Assembly: GCA_034336665.1 (NCBI GenBank)
Contig: JAPFBE010000003.1
Span: forward strand, 16,470,360-16,534,359
DNA length: 64,000 nucleotides
Reading direction: 5' to 3'
Source of the DNA: Luscinia megarhynchos
Lineage: Eukaryota > Chordata > Aves > Passeriformes > Turdidae
Shown here: positions 63,294 to 64,000 of the stretch, in pieces
Layout: each line of letters opens with the position of its first letter
How positions within the stretch are numbered: position 1 is the stretch's first letter
The notes under the pieces: generated by a model
What the model was told of the DNA's origin: nothing
The model's database searches: none
The model's input: the letters and a program-made list of their open reading frames with translations, nothing else
Translations under genes and position numbers: made by a program

Positions 63294-64000
63294 CTGCCAG
63301 ACAGATAAATACAAGACATTTCAATTAGGAGCCTCAAAACTGGCTGATGCCAGAAAAGCAGCCACCCATTTTGCACAACTCTCTGCACCCTGGACTATAC
63401 CTCAAAGACAAGGTACAAATTACAGATTTAAGAGAAGAAAAAATGCAACAATGAAGTGACATGGCTGAATCAGGTGGAATATTTGAAATTTGTTAACCTG
63501 AATGACAGAAATATTTTAGGCTGTCTCAATTATTTCAAAATCACTGCATTCTCACTGAGCTTAAGAATGATCCCTGCACAGCTGTGCTTATTGCAGCATC
63601 TTTGCATTAGCTGCTTTCAGAGACTTGAAGAGTTTAAAGAGTCAGGAGTGGCTAACAGAAAATACAAAAATCATTCTGTACACAAGGAAAGGGCATTGGC
63701 ATGAAAATTCTGTCTCAGAGTTTTGCTGATTCTGATGTTTCTTTACTTCAAAAATTAATGCTTCTTTTATTCAAAGCAGTCATTTCCACTAAAAACCATC
63801 TGACACCACAAACATGATGTTGACTGACTTCCCTCAGCTCTTTTGCTGCTGAAAATAAAGGATGTATCTTTTTTATTTTAAGAACTTCTTTTATTAATTA
63901 AAAATTTTAATTGCTTCATAGCCTGTGGTAACTGATCTGGAGGAAATGACAGCTATGCAGACAGGTATGAAAAGAGACAGCTGTACTTAAGGACCAACCT
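63294..64000 (-). other. REPS2: REPS2 upstream intron (partial)
   Basis: This is intron sequence 5' of the penultimate exon, running off the right edge. It is A/T-rich, with a near-palindromic run of A and T at about 63893..63911. No further REPS2 exon was recognised in these 707 bases. The acceptor region reads ggcagacag, so a second AG lies 4 nt inside the used site. Its use would shift the frame. Confidence 0.7.

Noticed and set aside
62642..63388. 248-codon frame taken as one intact gene
   Set aside because: Only 63188..63293 is the recognised exon. The rest is intron on both sides with good splice signals, so it is reported as possible intron retention.
1..64000. CRISPR arrays, operons, phage or insertion sequences
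   Set aside because: No prokaryotic features. Gene structure, repeats and CpG depletion are those of a vertebrate nuclear genome.

Overview
This window looks like avian nuclear DNA. The only clear interspersed repeats are CR1 LINE fragments in the avian style (3' ends carrying the ATTCTATG-type terminal repeat), one alpharetrovirus-like solo LTR, and a few very old amniote repeats (MIR-like SINEs, an old CR1). I saw no Alu, L1 or other mammalian families. A passerine is possible, because the LTR and one CR1 type look familiar from songbirds, but this is weak evidence.

One host gene can be supported. At the right edge, on the minus strand, lie the last two coding exons of REPS2 (RALBP1-associated Eps-domain protein 2, also called POB1): 63188..63293 and 62558..62626. 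They have correct GT-AG splice signals and a TGA stop. They encode the C-terminal coiled-coil segment through which REPS2/POB1 binds RALBP1. Intron sequence continues to the right edge. The 3' UTR must run leftwards from 62557; a plausible but unproven end is near 57.55 kb.

The remaining ~57 kb appears to be gene-poor intergenic DNA. I found no other exon, no CpG-island promoter and no RNA gene. In human Xp22 a gene-free interval lies downstream of REPS2, before NHS, so the emptiness fits conserved synteny (avian chromosome 1 by inference).

Layout from left to right:
- 2.5-3.4 kb: decayed CR1 with reverse-transcriptase remnants.
- 7.4 kb: CR1 tail.
- 11.3 kb: MIR-like SINE.
- 14.6 kb: CR1 tail.
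- 15.4-16.9 kb: a cluster of an imperfect foldback, an ancient amniote repeat and an old CR1.
- 20.5-20.9 kb: solo LTR.
- 24.7 kb: CR1-like scrap.
- 29.8-30.0 kb: CpG-retaining block with GATA motifs, a possible enhancer.
- 35.7 kb: tRNA-derived SINE.
- 37.05-37.19 kb: poly(A) and A/C-rich tract.
- 41.1 kb: MIR-like SINE.
- 46.2-46.4 kb: long (CCCTT)n microsatellite.
- 51.0 kb and 58.2-58.7 kb: CR1 copies.
- 57.5-64 kb: REPS2 3' end.

I did not find a previously undescribed multi-gene system. The most useful leads are the open reading frame running through the last REPS2 intron, the 15.4 kb foldback, the CpG/GATA block, and the expanded CCCTT array.
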